A stretch of 64,000 bases of DNA from NCBI GenBank assembly GCA_018296165.2, contig JACKQL020000140.1:1-64000 (forward strand), in the 5' to 3' direction. Position 1 is the stretch's first letter. Every line of letters starts with the position of its first letter. A program made the translations under genes and the position numbers. The notes beneath the pieces were generated by a model. The model saw nothing but the letters and a program-made list of their open reading frames with translations. It searched no databases and had not been told where the DNA came from. The stretch is from Termitomyces sp. T153. Taxonomy: Eukaryota; Basidiomycota; Agaricomycetes; Agaricales; Lyophyllaceae. Below are positions 24,393-33,825 of this stretch, piece after piece.

Positions 24393-25144
24393 GTCTATAA
24401 TATATGGGACGACCTGTGGGAATGTGGCTGCACCTATGCGACAACTTTTCTGCTGACTAAAATTTGTCAGTGCTGACAAATGCTGACAAATTTAAACCCT
24501 TTTATGGTAATAGGCTGTTTTGCTGCTCTTCAGATGCATTTTTTACAAAAAAAAATACAGTAGGCAACTTTAATACATCTTTTGACTATGTGTGAAAGGT
24601 GCCAGACTTGATATTTCAGGCAATATTTCACTATATTCAGCTTTTTTTGGGAATTACTTATGCGTGGAACACTTCTAGCTGTTTTTTGGAAAAGGAACAT
24701 GTCCCATGCATTTATGATAAAAAATGGCCAAAGGAGTGGTATAAGATGTTTCTTTGACTCTGAAAAGCTTCTACTTATTTTTTTAGAAAGGAGAATGATT
24801 GCCCTGTGTATATCCCTAGGCAACCTACGGTTCCTGAAGGACTTTGAGAGGTTTATGGCATAAACTATGTTTTGACTATAAATCTAACTTGAGTCTGATT
24901 GCTGATAGCCTCTGACTTGGAAGTGTATTCTGTGATGTTAGGTGGTACCAACATTGAATTGTAAAATCAAACAAAGTGAGGCTATACTTGGACTGGAGTG
25001 CTGCTAGCTGTATGTTGGTTTTCTGATTCCAAGGTGTATGGTTCAGACTTGAAAGTATAAATTCTTATAGTTTTACAGTAATCAGCTTGGAGTCAACTTA
25101 CTCCTGATCATCTCCAACTTTTCCTGCTCTCAACAAATATTTGA

Positions 25145-25345
25145 CTACATTATAAGCCTATATGCATAATATGCTGTTTGGGTGACCTTTACTGATCTTT
25201 GTTGATTCTGTGGTCCAAAATGAGAGTGAATGTCAGTGTGAAATCCAGGCTGTCCAGTGGTAAAGATGATGTTATGATGCAATGGAGTGTAATATGGGTG
25301 CAAGTGACTGATCTGCTTCAATTGACCTCCATGCAAGTGCAAGAC
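25145..25345 (-). pseudogene. Antisense Rep fragment inside Helitron 2
   Basis: About 65 codons on the minus strand match RepHel of Helitron 1 around 20130-20330 (HGGQLKQISHLHPYYTPLH and FHTDIHSHFGPQNQQRS). It runs opposite to the parent element, so an inversion or capture occurred. No HUH motif is included. Confidence 0.85.
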
Positions 25346-26199
25346 TATATCACAATGAATTTTTGAGATGAAAAAAGCTTCAGAAGGCAGTATTAATATA
25401 GAATGTGTGAAGTTGATAGTCTTCTGTTAAGGGACTGGAATAGGAGGTTTTTTGCTCAGTACTATGACATATATCTATGTTTGAATAGACTGGATTGCTA
25501 CTATCTGTAGGCTACATCCTGTTTCTGAGGATCCACAGGGTTTTTAATTTGAAGGTGTATGGTTTGTGGTTAGATGATTGTATAGTCAGATATATCAAGT
25601 TGAAGACAACAGATGAGGGATGTCAAAGGTCTGATTGCTAAGTATTAGTACCACTTAGTGATACCATAAATGAGATTGTAGATATCTCATTACTCAGACT
25701 GCTTTCCCTAATTTGTTTCTCTTTAGTATATTTTGGTGTCCAAAAATTGTCCAACATGCTCTTCAAAGTGCATGAGTAATAAGGGGATAGAAGGTGGAGG
25801 AGACTTTGATTGATCAATAATTCTAAATGTTCAAGTATATTATAGATGATTTATTAATGTTAATAACTTGCAAGAGTTGGAATATTGAAAATCTAACCAA
25901 GCAAAATGAGGTTTGGTCTGGATTTCAGCATTATGTTAAAAATAATGGAATAATTATAAAGGAAGGTTCATTTGACTGAGTGAAATATAATTGAAATCAT
26001 AGTAAAGACTTATGTTTACTGACATTGACAATGACAGGACTATTAATTTCAAAAAGAAAGACCAAAGTCAGCATAGTGAAAAGAGATGAGTAGAAAAGCT
26101 CGATTAATATGACAATCTTGATTGCTTTATTGAGGAACGATTATCAATAACATGAAAGACAAACTGAGGTTGAGTTTGAATCTCAGCATTGAGTTGATG

Positions 26200-26600
26200 A
26201 AATACAAGGACCTAACCAAACGAAGTAAGGTTGGGTCTGGGACTTGGCATTAAGTTTGAAATACAAGGACCTAACTGAATGAGGTGAGGTTGGGTCTGGG
26301 ACTTGGCATTAAGTTTGAAATACAAGGACCTAACCGAACAAAGTGAGGTTGGGTCTGGGAATTAGCATTGAGTTTGAAATACAAAGACCTAACCGAATGA
26401 AGTGAGGTTGGGTCTGAGATGAAGCATTGAGTTTGAAATACAAGGACCTATAACCGAACAAAGTGAGGTTGGGTCTGGGATGAAGCATTAAGTTTGAAAT
26501 ACAAGGACCTAACCGAACGAAGTGAGGTTGGGTCTGGGATGAAGCATTGAGTAGAATATCGAGGACCTAACCGAACGAAGTGAGGTTGGGTCTGGGATGA
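26200..26600 (+). repeat. 59-bp tandem repeat array at the 3' end of Helitron 2
   Basis: Seven units by eye (starts near 26213, 26270, 26329, 26387, 26446, 26508 and 26566), the same unit as in Helitron 1, again ending next to the terminal hairpin. A lone degraded unit lies near 25890. Confidence 0.88.
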
Positions 26601-26605
26601 AGCAA

Positions 26606-26643
26606 GAGCTACAGGCCCGTGCCAAAGGCATGGGGCGTAGCTC
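26606..26643 (+). terminator. Terminal hairpin of Helitron 2
   Basis: Same stem as at 24355-24392, with substitutions (CCAAAGG loop side, CATGGGG arm) that weaken pairing slightly. Confidence 0.8.
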
Positions 26644-26644
26644 A

Positions 26645-26937
26645 TTCAGACAAGTGTGGCTCCTTTGACACTGCCACCAGCTTATGTAACTGCTGACCAA
26701 TTGCTGACACATCACTTGTGTCTTTTTTCTCTGTCATACTGTACAGTTGTTTCTCATGCTTCTAAAGCCTCTGAAGCATCACACCTAGCCTAGGAAATCC
26801 CCAGACTTGTTCTCTTTGAATTTCCCTTTGCCAGATGAGTAGTTATCTCAGTAGACACCATACAGTACTGGATAGACTTTGGATTTCCCTTTGCCAGCTG
26901 TGTGATTGAGCCACAGCCTCCAGAGGTTGCCCTTACA
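26645..26937 (+). repeat. 3' LTR of Gypsy 2, right fragment
   Basis: Last 293 bases of the 3' LTR, aligned to 11789-12081 of the 5' LTR. Ends CTTACA. Followed by TCTAC, the diverged target duplication. Confidence 0.92.
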
Positions 26938-28705
26938 TCTACCACCCCTGCTACCTTCACCAAATCCATCTCTGCAGCTCCATGCAAGATGATCAGGCTG
27001 AAGTACTCAATCTGGGTCTGTTCAAACTTGCACTTCTCTGGCTTAAGGTAGAGCTAGTGCTGGTGAAGGCATTCCAGGATGAGGCAAGTGATCCAATGGT
27101 ATTTCTCCAGTATTTTGGTATAGATGAGGATGTTGTCAAGGTACACACACACTACACCCTCTGCTATGAGGTCTCAGAAGATGTCATTCATCATGGTCTG
27201 GAAGGTGGCAGGGCTATTGGTGAGCCCAAAGAACATAACAAGCAGCTCAAACAATCTCCAGTTGGTCCAGAAGGCAGCCTTCCACTCATCTCCTTCCTGG
27301 ATGCGCACGTTGTTGTAACCCCACCAGACATCCAATTTAGTGAAGTATTGCGCACCCCAGCAGTTGTTGATGAGCTTGGAGATGAGGGGGAGGGGGTAAT
27401 GGTTCTTCACCATGTTGGCATTGAGAACCTGGTAGTCTTGGACCAGTCAGAGTGAGCCATCCTTCTTCTTGATGAAGAAGACTAGAGAAGCCATCAGAAA
27501 CTTGGATGGGTGGATATGACCAGAGTCCAGGTTTTCTTGCAGGAATGTGTTGAGCTCATCCTGCTCTCTGGATGCAAGTGGGTAAACCTTACAGCTGAAG
27601 GATGTGGAATCTGGCAGCAGTTCAATGGTGTGGTCCTACTTCTTGTGCTCCAGAAGTGAGTTGAATGAGGCTTTGGAGAACACATCCTCAAATGCATGAA
27701 GGTAGGGAGGTACCACATTCCAGAACTCTCAGGGTGTGGCATTAGCAGCAAATGCCTAGGCCAGCTGCTGGGATGTGGTTTGGCTAGCCCAGATCTCCAC
27801 ATCAGAGAGCAGTGGGCATATGGCAGTAGCATAGATTCAATCTCCCACTTCTACCACTTTGTCCAGGAACTTTGGCTCACCTACACCACCAAACTCCCCT
27901 CCACACTCCTCCTCTGGGGCTCCACCATTGAGAGGGCCTCTCTACAAGGAAATGCAAGAGGCAGGGGATCCAGGAGGTCTAGATCTGTGAAGGGGAGAGG
28001 GCTGGCATGATATGCGCAGATGGCTGCATGCTCTCAAACTTGGGCCCAGTGCTCCACCCTGTCCTCCAGAGTGCAGGCAGAGCACTTTCAGGGGTACCTA
28101 CTCATGGTTACCTCTCTCTTGGTCCAATCAACCTCAGGATTGTGCTCATAGAGCCATGTGAAACCAAGGATCATGTCCTGTCTACCCAAGCTGGTGACAG
28201 CAAACATGGCATGCTCTACATGTTTCTGATAATGGAGGACTAGGTCAACCATGGAGTTGATGGCACCTGCTTTGTTAGGCATTCCATCAATGTTGTAGAC
28301 AGGAATGGGCTTGGGGAGGGGCTGTGTGGCTAGGCTGTGGTGTTTGACAAACTCCAAATCCAGGAACAGTCCTGTTGCTCTGCTATCCAAAAGAGCCATG
28401 ACTCTGCAGATTTGCTGAGTGTTCATCATCTCAATCTCCACATCAAGATGCAGGGAGTTGGTGGATGGGCTGGAAGTCATCATGTACTGTTGGAGCATTT
28501 GACATGCCCAAGTGGAGCCACACCAACAGACCTTCAGAGGTGTTAGGGAGCTTGGCAGGGGCTCTAGAATTAGTATCTGTATGTCTGGAGGGGGGCATTG
28601 AGGTTCTTCTGTCTCAGAATGAAGGGTGTTGGAAAAGGCAGTTTCATTTTCTATCAACAGACACAAGAACCTGTTAGCACCCAGTGACAGAGGCATACAC
28701 CTCAT
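26938..28705 (-). pseudogene. Gypsy 1 pol, proximal part: protease and RT (broken)
   Basis: On the minus strand a protease region (LLDSRATGLF near 28410, with Arg in place of the active-site Gly) leads into RT ([12 protein letters not shown] near 27410, YLDNILIYT near 27125). The RT carries Asn in place of the second catalytic Asp, as in Gypsy 2. Stops and frame changes are frequent. The frame is cut at 26938 by Gypsy 2 within KVAGVAEW and picks up at 11640. Confidence 0.85.
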
Positions 28706-29940
28706 CCATTGCTCAACTTAAAATCCCCCTCCAGCTCCAGAGGTGAGGTGCACGCACTGATCTCTTCCAGGGTCAACTCTGGCATAGGCTCATCTAGCAA
28801 TGGAGCTTCAGCAGCATCCTTTGCATCCAGCAGCTGCAGAAGGAGTTCCTCCTGCTCTGCTGTGGAAAGGTAGCACACCTCCAGGCCCAGGAGACAGTGC
28901 CATGTGAAGTGCCCAGGCTTCTGGCATCTCCAGCACAGCAGCAGGGCAGTGTGGAGCTGCCTGACAGCATTCATGTCTATGGGGATTCCTGGCGGCAAAG
29001 GGCATGCTGCAGGGATGGCTGGAGTGAGGACTGGCATTGGGTGAGCAGGTGTAGAGTAGCAGAAGTTGCTGACTGGAGCTGGGCACAGTGTGGAATGTGG
29101 GCGCTGAAGCTCCCTCCAGATCTCCATGAGTTGCCATTGGTCCCAGGCTACCTTGTACCACAATGCAATCTGTTCATCATTGGGGCAGCCCTCTGCCAGA
29201 TTGTCAATATGTTCCACTAGTGTGGAGTGCAAGCCATCTTGGAAGGTGAGGCATAGTTGGAGGCTGTTGCTGTAAGTGGCCTGCTTGACCAGAGCACAGA
29301 ATGAGTCAATATACTCATCCAGTATACACTTTCCTTGCCTGAACTGCTCCCTATCACATAGTGTCAAGGCCGCAGTCTTGGCAGGGTCTAATGAGAAAAA
29401 CTCCATGTGAAAGTCCTTCTCAAAGGCAGCCCAGTCTGGAAAACTTCCAACACCTCTGGAGCAATGGAAAACTTGCAGTGCATAGGTGGAGGCATGTCCA
29501 GTCTTCATATATGACAACACTCAGGCTATTTTCAATGCATTGGAGTTGAAGGGATCCCTACTGAGGTGGATATAGGTGAGGCAGGACTGCAGAAATTGCT
29601 CCCCACCAGAGCAGGCACCATTATATGTGTCTAGTAGTGCAGGATGCAGAATCCATGGCCATAAGGTCACTGGAGCTGTGGAGATGGGTGAGGACATGGT
29701 CAGGGCTGGTTCTGCAGCCATGGGAGGGGTGGAGTTTGGGGTTAGGCATTCAAGCAATGCCTGGAGTGATTGGGAGATGAGATCAGTTGTTTGATGGAGA
29801 GTAGAGAGTTTGGTGGTATGATGGGTGAGAGATGATTGCATTAGTTGCACCTGGGTTTCTAAGTGTAATAGGCAAGTCCAGGCTTTGTCCTGTGGGGCTG
29901 GGGCCTCCAAGAGTGTGTCTGGGTTGGCGAGCTGAGACAT
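28702..29940 (-). pseudogene. Gypsy 1 gag (nearly open)
   Basis: The frame 29520-28702 is open for 272 codons and includes a clear CCHC zinc knuckle (CWRCQKPGHFTWHC). The N-terminal part 29940-29521 (MSQLANPDTLLEAP) ends at a TGA immediately upstream, in the same phase, so one stop splits an otherwise intact gag. It is the best preserved coding stretch of Gypsy 1. Confidence 0.85.
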
Positions 29941-30046
29941 AGGACTCTGCAGTGTTTAATCCTGGTGGGGAAGTGATGGATAGCAGCTTGGAGGTTCCTT
30001 GTGGCTATGAGGGGCTTCCAGACCAGTTTTAGGAGACTTGTTCTGC

Positions 30047-30414
30047 TGTAAGGGCAACCTCCAAAGTGGCAGATCAGAGTCACACAGCTAGCAGAGGAGA
30101 ATCCAAAGTATAGTAGCAGAGTAGATGATGATACAATCAGTAACTAATCACCTAGCAGAGGGGAATCCAAAGAGAACAAGTCTAAGGATCCCCACTGCTT
30201 GGTGTGGTGCATCAGCAGCAGTGGAGGCATGGGAACTACTGTACAGAAGACCAGAGCTACTCCTAACCCTAGGGCAATGATTGCTGAGGTAATATGGAGA
30301 ACTCCGCAGTTCTCTAGAGATCTCTGGGGTTCTGGAAAGAGCCCCAGAGATGTTGAACAAGTTGCAGAGGTGCTGGAACAAGTTGTGGAGGTCAGAAATG
30401 CAAGTCCCCTGACA
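30047..30414 (-). repeat. 5' LTR of Gypsy 1
   Basis: 368 bases, paired with 8995-9362. Flanked on the right by the GTCTC duplication at 30415. Confidence 0.93.
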
Positions 30415-30419
30415 GTCTC

Positions 30420-30762
30420 AGTTGGTGGGGTCAAGCTTGTGGAGTCTGTGGCTTTGAAGTCATGCATTATGATTGCCGCCAGTACCACCACATTGGCATC
30501 AGAAAAGTAAGAGCAAAGGGAGAGAGGAACAGCAGACAATGCACCGTTGGATCCACTTGCTGCAATTGGGGGCACAAAGGGGGGGGAGGTTTGGGTGGCC
30601 ATTAGTGGAGTGCATGTGTGAGGTGGCAGCACCAGACTGGGGGCTGCTTCTTTCCAGAAGTTGATTCATCATTGTGATGATCTGACTGTGAGAGTTATGT
30701 ATTTCTGCCACCTCCTCAACTGAGAGAGAGGCGGGCGCAGATGCAGGGGGAGGGGGGGTCAT
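30420..30762 (-). pseudogene. Gag N-terminus of the Ngaro/DIRS element (cut by Gypsy 1)
   Basis: Minus-strand frame starting MTPPPPASAPASLSVEEV at 30762, Pro/Ser-rich, leading into the Gypsy 1 insertion point. The continuation at 8989 is in a different phase, so an indel has accumulated besides the insertion. Confidence 0.7.
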
Positions 30763-30874
30763 GATCCAGCTGGATGATCTGGTAAAACGGCCGTCTGGAG
30801 CTCTGGGTGGTTACAAGGTGCTCCTCACTGGCATGCAAAGCGGGGACACGACAAGGGTAGATTAGATTACTATA

Positions 30875-31166
30875 GATCTAAATTGACGCGTGACGTAGAC
30901 GAATCTAATCCATGGCGATCTGCGAGCGCAGTGTGAGACGACTTCATGCGTAATAATAAGAATGTACTTGCCTGCGAGCGCAGTGTGAGATGACGAGGTC
31001 GTCAACGCCGCTGCCCGCAGGTCTATATGTAGATTGGAACAATGAGATAATTGACAAAGGAGGCGGCCAGTGGCCAATGTGATGAGTGTGATGGGTTCGA
31101 GGGTTCGGCGTGTTGGTCTCCGCCCGAATTAACCCCAGGCGACCCACCTTCACATTGCCCGATCTA
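30875..31166 (-). repeat. Terminal A1 repeat of the Ngaro element
   Basis: 292 bases, the outer copy of A2 (5155-5446). Its edge at 31166 abuts the host flank ATAGACCC. It is rich in CpG, unlike the nested elements. Confidence 0.9.
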
Positions 31167-31590
31167 ATAGACCCACTGGCGCCAACGCCTGCTACCATAT
31201 ATACCTGTGTACAGACTTCGCTTGTCGTAAGCATTGCGATCCTGGGTATGGCGTTACGCCCACCCTGTTACTTTTCACCTAAGGACTTTTGTACGCAGAG
31301 GCTTCTTTGTCGACTGCCTGAGAAACTTCGAGGATTAAATCTTAGCGAGATACATCCTATCCTCTACATACACTCCATATCCGTATTTACATGTCATTCA
31401 TGTCTTCGAGCACTTGAGAAATCTTGGAAATCTTGCAGTTTCGACCAATATGTCCCGTGACCGGGTGATGCATGAGAACGAAGACAGAGGCAATTGCTGT
31501 GATCAGCCAGAAAAGACGCGTCGTGACCGCGTCTTCTACGTCCAATTGTTTGCGCCTCTGTTCTGGTCACTTTACAAGGTTCCAGATTCC

Positions 31591-33249
31591 ATGTCATCAA
31601 CTTCAAACATTGACGTAGGGACTGTGACTTCAGAGGCCAAAATTGACATCACGCAGCCAATATCCACGCATCATTCTCAATGGGTAGACACTCTTGATTC
31701 TGTGCTGAACAACCCTTTAGATGAACCCGGAGACGCTTTCTGCGAACTTGCTAATCGACGACTTGCCTGGTGGACTCAGCACATCTCAGGACCTGGATGT
31801 TGGATCAAGGCTATTCATTCTACCAGCGATTGTATAATAGTTCGGGTGACCCTTCAGATATTGTCTTTCTGCCCGGCGCTGAGCGACAAGATACATCTTT
31901 TCCTTACGCACATCACGGAGGTCCAGCAGAAAATGTACGGGAGCCCTTCCGTGCACACACAGGCGAAAGGGTATGCCCCGTTTCCTTTCGCTTTGCTTCA
32001 TATTCACCGGTGATCCAGGCTATCGTCGGATATGCTCTGGACTCTCAGGGCAGGCATGTTGCAATGAAGGCGATATTATCCGGGAGCGAGGAATATCGTA
32101 TCCTTAAATACCTTCAGAATCAGGGTGTACCAGCATCACCAGATGAATTCCAAAATGTAATACCTGTACTTGACATCCTTTCATGCGAGGGTCATTGGCT
32201 TGCTATCATGCCTCGGTCCGCGGTTTCTTTGCGCTTTGAAGAATACGGACGCTAACTACTCACGACATCCAGATGGGGTTCGGATCCCTTGGAACCAGGC
32301 TTTCGTAGTATGAAGGAAGTATACCACTTTATTCACTGTCTGTTGAAGGTCATATGTCTATTAATCTTGTTGCAAACAGTTCCTGACCTTAGTTTTAGGG
32401 CTTAAATTATCTTCATTCACACAGAATAGTTCATGGAGTGCGTTTTTGCGTTTCATTTAGCACTAACGGCGACATTCAATTAGCGTTCAGGACATCAAGA
32501 CAGAGAACATACTCGTCAGTCACATGGATAGGCATTATCATGATCGGCATAATGCCCATCGCGCGTCTCTGCGTATCCAGGGAAAACTGACCTATGCGTT
32601 GTTTGACTTTGGCCATTCAACGATGTTTACGCAATCTGTACGCATCAATGAATGCCGACTTCCCAGCTATATCTCTTTTGGCACCTATCCACTGCAACGC
32701 CCAGATGATACTCATCAAGGGGAGATCGATTTCAATCCCTTTGCTTTTGACGTGGGCATGTTGGGAGTTCTCTTTTGCAAAGAATTCCAGGTAAGTTGTG
32801 TAATTACTGTCGATTTTTGTACTCATCATAGGATCATTGTTCAGCATCTTACAAGCTCGGCACCTATGTTGGCACCCCTTCTTGACATGATGACAACTAG
32901 AAACATCCCAAGGCGTTTTACAGCATCGGAAGCTTTGGCATTTTTTGAGGAGCAGGTTCAACCTCTAACACCCGGGTCAGAAAAGGTGGGATGTCGATCA
33001 CGAGACTCTCCTTCATATTCATATCCCCCACGATACGATACATTCGACCGCTGGCAGGACCTAGATCCAGAATTTGTCAAAAAATGGGCCAGATTTCGTG
33101 ATGCGCCTGTTTCTTTTCATGTCAGACTTCTGCGGAGACTTTGTAGACGTTCTTGGGGCTGGAATTTTGTTAACAAGGTCCGCTATGTAGCCCGTTTCAT
33201 CGCCCACTGGACACCTTTTTGCAAGGGGAAGTCAGAAACCCCGATATGA
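31591..33249 (+). pseudogene. Protein kinase-like protein, array copy 3 (one-base deletion)
   Basis: The exon plan is that of copy 2: 31591-31970, 32019-32215, 32273-32348, 32399-32437, 32491-32790 and 32845-33249. Exon 1 is one base short: the codons for LAWWDSAH read TGGTGGACTC near 31771 where the others have TGGTGGGACTC, which shifts the frame long before the kinase domain. All later exons are open and keep VAMKA, HGDIKTEN and DFG. The copy is a mosaic: the 5' part and exons 5-6 resemble copy 2, while the end of exon 2, its intron and exon 3 resemble copy 1. Either a young pseudogene or, less likely, a sequencing error. Confidence 0.85.
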
Positions 33250-33825
33250 GGGTCATACAGTAACCTTTGTACAACCTTTGACTTCGTTCATAGATCCTTA
33301 AATTCCCACTTGCCAACTCTGTCGACTTTACTCCCTTTTGTCCATTCATAGACCCACTGGCGCCAGCGCCTGCTACCATATATACCTGCTGTACACACTT
33401 CGCTTATCGTAAGCATTGCAATACTGACTATGGCGTTACGCCCACCCTATTACTTTCCCCCAGACTTGGATATTTTCACCTAAGAACTTTTGTACGCAGA
33501 GGCTTCTTTGTCGACTGCCTAGGAAACTTCGAGGATTAGATCTTAGCGAGATCCATCCTATACTCTACATACACTCCATATCCGTATTTACATGTCATTC
33601 ATGTCCTTGAGCACTCGAGAAATCTTGGAAATTTTGCAGTTTCGACCAATATGTCCCGTGACCGGGTGATGCATGGAGAACGAAGGCAGAGGCAATTGCC
33701 GTGATCAGCAGAAAGACGCGTCCGTGGTTGGAGGCGTATTGAATTGATTTGGACTTCGACGACGCGTCTTCTACGTCCAATTTCTTGCGCCTCTGTTCTG
33801 GTCACTTTACAAGGTTCCATATTCC
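33250..33825 (+). promoter_or_regulatory. Kinase-array spacer between copies 3 and 4
   Basis: Repeats the spacer seen after copies 1 and 2, including the TATA-like run near 33380 and the intact insertion site CCATTCATAGACCC at 33342-33355. A short inserted segment near 33720-33770 makes the leader of copy 4 differ from those of copies 2 and 3. Confidence 0.5.

Larger units (their letters stand above)
17708..24393 (+). mobile_element. Helitron 1 (autonomous type, 6.7 kb, RepHel decayed)
   Basis: Starts TCTATAATATATGGG after an A and ends in a perfect-stem hairpin plus CTCG, followed by the T of Helitron 2. It encodes a Rep-helicase protein at 18141-23719. The 5' roughly 60 bases and the 3' hairpin are nearly identical to those of Helitron 2. 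Insertion between A and T with no target duplication is standard for Helitrons. The terminal CTCR and a hairpin reaching to the very end differ from the usual CTRR with a short tail. Confidence 0.9.
24394..26644 (+). mobile_element. Helitron 2 (non-autonomous, 2.25 kb)
   Basis: Begins with the same TCTATAATATATGGG terminus as Helitron 1 and ends with the same repeat array, hairpin and CTCA, after which the Gypsy 2 LTR resumes at T26645. It holds no transposase. The only coding trace is a reversed Rep fragment at 25145-25345. It was probably mobilised by RepHel of the Helitron 1 type. Confidence 0.9.
11641..26937 (+). mobile_element. Gypsy/Ty3 chromovirus 2, plus strand, with Helitrons in its 3' LTR
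   Basis: The 5' LTR is 11641-12081 (441 bases). The 3' LTR is split into 17560-17707 and 26645-26937, which also sum to 441. Coding order on the plus strand is gag, protease, RT, RNase H, integrase, chromodomain. The element sits in the RT of Gypsy 1. The flanking 5-mers TCCGC (11636-11640) and TCTAC (26938-26942) fit a diverged duplication whose central CG became TA. Without the Helitrons the length is about 6.4 kb. Every main frame is interrupted. Confidence 0.92.
8995..30414 (-). mobile_element. Gypsy/Ty3 chromovirus 1, minus strand, split by a second Gypsy
   Basis: Two 368-base LTRs (8995-9362 and 30047-30414) begin TG and end CA. Between them, in minus-strand order, are gag with a CCHC knuckle, aspartic protease, RT, RNase H, integrase and a chromodomain-like tail. 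A purine-rich tract precedes the 3' LTR at 9363-9380 (minus). After removing the nested element the length is about 6.1 kb, typical for Gypsy. All frames carry many stops, so the copy is dead. By eye the LTRs differ at roughly 30-40 positions, nearly all transitions. Confidence 0.93.
8990..30419. repeat. Target-site duplication GTCTC of Gypsy element 1
   Basis: The five bases at 8990-8994 and at 30415-30419 are both GTCTC and directly flank the outer LTR ends. They mark a standard integrase insertion into the gag gene of the Ngaro element. Confidence 0.93.
4847..31166 (-). mobile_element. Ngaro/DIRS-type tyrosine-recombinase retrotransposon with nested insertions
   Basis: On the minus strand the order is A1 repeat (30875-31166), gag N-terminus, gag C-terminus/RT/RNase H, tyrosine recombinase, then B1 (5447-5670), A2 (5155-5446) and B2 (4847-5066). 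This split direct repeat layout is diagnostic of Ngaro-like members of the DIRS order. The B1|A2 junction equals what a circle joining B2 to A1 would give. No target duplication is present: left flank CCATTC and right flank ATAGACCC join exactly into the empty site seen at 2655-2668 and 33342-33355. Removing the nested Gypsy and its duplicated 5 bp leaves about 4.9 kb, a normal size. The recombinase frame is open, but gag-RT-RNase H has several stops, so this copy cannot reverse transcribe by itself. Confidence 0.93.

Noticed and set aside
24021..26600. 59-bp repeats as a CRISPR-like array
   Set aside because: Units are contiguous without unique spacers, lie in a eukaryotic genome and sit at Helitron ends.
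23843..26715. Several short minus-strand frames with SQTQPHFVRLG-type repeats
   Set aside because: They are read-through of the 59-bp repeat array, not genes.
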